Positions 62,339 through 64,000 of a stretch of DNA of 64,000 bases are shown here, piece after piece. The notes under the pieces were generated by a model. It saw only the letters and a list, made by a program, of their open reading frames with translations. It ran no database searches and was not told the origin of the DNA. This DNA comes from Cladopsammia gracilis (taxonomy: Eukaryota > Cnidaria > Anthozoa > Scleractinia > Dendrophylliidae). The stretch's first letter is position 1; every line of letters starts with the position of its first letter. The DNA is taken from the NCBI GenBank assembly GCA_022457155.1, contig JAJGOT010000750.1, positions 186,001 to 250,000 on the forward strand. Direction: 5' to 3'. The position numbers and the translations under genes are program-made.

Positions 62339-62824
62339 TTAATTATTGTAGTTAATGCGGTTTTTTGATCTAAATTCACGTCTCTTGTTAAGGCCATGCG
62401 GATTGAGCGTAAACAATTGGGTTGTCCAATAAGCCTCCCTAGTGAGCAACAATTGGTCAAGGTGAAATGTATTTTGAAATGATCTAATTTGTTCGATAAG
62501 AATAAAGCTAATTTGTGAAATATCATGTTCAGAACTATTAAAATGTACCGCCAATTCACATGTTCTCCTATTATTGAGCATGCTAGATTTGTGGTTTCTG
62601 AAACGGACTTTAAATTCGGTGGATGTAGAACCTACATACTGCAAATTGCATTTATTGCAGGTGGCCAAATAAATCACATTTTTGGACGAACATGACAAAC
62701 TTTGGCGAATAGAATAATAACGACCTGTGGCAGAACTCTGGAATTTCGAATCTTGAAGTAAAAATAATAAATAACGCACAAAAATAATAATTAAAAAATA
62801 ATAATTAACGCACGTATCTTGCAA
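62339..62824 (-). CDS. GIY-YIG endonuclease domain of a Penelope-like element (partial ORF)
   Basis: The domain begins near 62760 (GRYYSIRQSLSCSSKNVIYL) with the characteristic N-V-I-Y-L-A-T-C-x-x-C-x-x-x-Y-V-G-S-T pattern. The catalytic Arg lies in KVRFRNHKSSM, a Cys-His-like pair in RTCELAVHFN, and the Glu in LLTREAYWTTQLFTLNPHGL; it ends near NKRREF. The listed ATG lies in the terminal arm, so the true N-terminus (reverse transcriptase) is missing. In this class the domain nicks the target DNA for insertion. The frame is open throughout. Confidence 0.85.
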   Translation of the reverse strand: MQDTCVNYYFLIIIFVRYLLFLLQDSKFQSSATGRYYSIRQSLSCSSKNVIYLATCNKCNLQYVGSTSTEFKVRFRNHKSSMLNNRRTCELAVHFNSSEHDISQISFILIEQIRSFQNTFHLDQLLLTREAYWTTQLFTLNPHGLNKRREFRSKNRINYNN

Positions 62825-63176
62825 TAATAGGATTGTCTTTTTGTTTTATTCTTTGTTTGTAGTTGTTTTGTGTTTGAACGTTCTGTCGGGGGCACTTGGT
62901 AAGACGTGCTGGTCCTGTCATTCCGACAGTGACCTATATGATTATTCGGGGGCCCTCGATAGGGAGTTTTCTTTGTTTCAATCATTAATTAAGGTTTTTA
63001 TCACATCATGTATGTTATTTTTAGCGTTAAATTTTTCCTTGTTATTTAGTTCTTTTGTTATGTTACGTAACCTCGTTTTCCTTTGTTTTTGTAGCTTAAT
63101 GTATATAAGTCACAACTTGTATAACTTAATCATTGTACATAGTTTTTAGTTTTTAGTTTTTAATTCTTTGTAATTT

Positions 63177-63203
63177 CTGAAGAAGGCCGAAGGCCGAAAC
63201 GTT
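63177..63203 (+). ncRNA. Hammerhead-ribozyme-like core in the Penelope arm (weak candidate)
   Basis: CTGAAGA, a GGCC-GAA-GGCC hairpin and GAAAC follow in the order of the hammerhead core (CUGANGA, stem II, GAAA). One extra A precedes stem II, and I found no convincing stem III partner or cleavage site. The mirrored arm (61935-61961) has TTGAAGA. Penelope terminal repeats are known to carry hammerheads. Confidence 0.3.
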
Positions 63204-63338
63204 AAAACCAGTCAGGACCAGTAAGAAGTTCGCCCCATCGTTTTTTTATTATACTTATCTACAAATTCACGTGGTGGCGTCGTATCCTTGGATCCTTCTG
63301 CTGAAGAGTTCACCGTTTGTGTAAACCTTTTTATTCAG

Positions 63339-63387
<49 letters not shown>
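63339..63387. repeat. (TA)n microsatellite right of the Penelope-like element
   Basis: About 24 TA units. The left neighbour TTCAGCC(TA)n mirrors the AGGCTAAGCC(TA)n at 61790-61805. Confidence 0.97.
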
Positions 63388-63390
<3 letters not shown>

Positions 63391-64000
63391 TAATTCGATG
63401 GAATCATTAAAAAAATTCGAATTGATTAAGGGTTGCTGGGTTGCTTTTTATTGAATGAAAAGTCATTTTCAAGTGGCGATAGATCTTGATACTCGATGGT
63501 ATGTACTCCCGTACGAAAAATTATAGCATGACATAGCAAAAATCCGGCCTGATTCTGGCCATAAAGTGATTTTTTCGGCGTGCCTTGAACGAGACAAAGC
63601 GGGACACCAAATTTGTCTCGCTTTATGCCTAAAACAAGCCCTTTCGTCTCGTTCTTGTCTCGGAGATAATCTGGCCAGCATTTAGCGTGATTGAGGGAGA
63701 CTGATTTGATCCGATTTGTGAAGCTCAACAAGACATTTGTCAGGCTGTACTTTGGGCGAGAATTGAACGTGGCAAAGAGAGACAGCAAATCGCGAGTCGA
63801 GGGTAACTAATTATAAAAAAATAAAAAATAAATACCAAAAATTTCATTTAAAATTTTAATTTTCACTTTAAATTGATATAATTGCTTTTGTTTTTATTTT
63901 GTCCCATTTTGGGGGTTATTCTTTTGTTATCGACTGCTTACGATTGAACATGACGAAACGGTAAAAAATATATATAAATAATGATTTTCCGCTGTACAAA
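63388..64000. other. Non-coding end of window, no supported gene
   Basis: A 120-codon minus-strand frame (63426-63788) and TTGTCTCG/CGAGACAA strings at 63590-63660 are present. No domain, splice signal or repeat match lets me assign it. Confidence 0.45.

Larger units (their letters stand above)
61877..63262. mobile_element. Penelope-like element: GIY-YIG region between inverted arms
   Basis: Arms at 61877-62347 and 62798-63262 are near-identical inverted copies, with outer ends TAGATAAGTATAATAAAAAA. They surround a minus-strand GIY-YIG endonuclease frame. Penelope-like elements end their single ORF with such a domain and often have inverted or partly duplicated terminal repeats. No reverse transcriptase part is present, so this is a 5'-truncated copy. 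It lies between two (TA)n tracts. Confidence 0.8.

Overview
ORGANISM. The window is animal nuclear DNA, most likely from an anthozoan cnidarian such as a stony coral. It holds two spliced exons of a TMEM26-like gene with consensus splice sites, APE-type LINEs with an esterase ORF1, a PIF/Harbinger transposon with its Myb-like partner, a Penelope-like element, TTAGGG-type telomere-like repeats, and many fold-back MITEs. The phylum is an inference from the kinds of element present; no alignment was possible.

REGION 1 (1-18.8 kb): an endogenous adintovirus / Polinton (Maverick)-type dsDNA virus, running off the left edge. Leftward genes: chromodomain integrase, zinc-ribbon + phospholipase A2 virion protein, adenain-type protease, a hydrophobic virion/core-type protein, major capsid protein, a small basic protein, penton-like minor capsid protein, and a PPxY protein. 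Rightward genes: A32/FtsK packaging ATPase, fibre-like protein, and a membrane protein. Then come leftward regulators with repeated NUMOD/IENR-like helix-turn-helix modules and an acid-tailed candidate ssDNA-binding protein, and finally a rightward protein-primed family B DNA polymerase. Together they cover replication (PolB, SSB-like), integration (integrase), capsid assembly and maturation (MCP, penton, protease), packaging (ATPase) and probable entry functions (fibre, PLA2). The capsid and several small genes are intact. The integrase, penton, PolB, ATPase, fibre, protease, PLA2 and one HTH gene each carry one or a few nonsense or frameshift lesions, so this is a fairly young but inactivated provirus. 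Its non-coding DNA is striking: five 18-bp palindromes in tandem, a 670-bp inverted repeat, an (A/T)AAAATG start signature at nearly every gene, and a terminal inverted structure that abuts a host repeat.

REGION 2 (18.8-30.6 kb): host repeats, two degraded N-terminal PolB fragments of a different Polinton lineage (19.0-20.3 kb leftward, 27.2-29.7 kb rightward) and, between them, a two-gene PIF/Harbinger transposon (22.4-26.0 kb).

REGION 3 (30.6-40 kb): nested repeats. These include duplicated fold-back MITEs, a filled site and its empty paralogue, a telomere-like tract, a transposase fragment, two 413-bp tandem units rich in ETS-type motifs, and a small Polinton PolB relic.

REGION 4 (40-50.3 kb): a 9.3-kb element with about 0.6-kb inverted arms inserted in an older LINE reverse-transcriptase fragment. 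It carries a nearly full-length but broken CR1-like LINE.

REGION 5 (50.3-64 kb): fold-back elements, the 3' part of the TMEM26-like gene (minus strand, with a MITE in its intron), more host repeats, and a Penelope-like element (GIY-YIG endonuclease between 0.46-kb inverted arms) at 61.9-63.3 kb.
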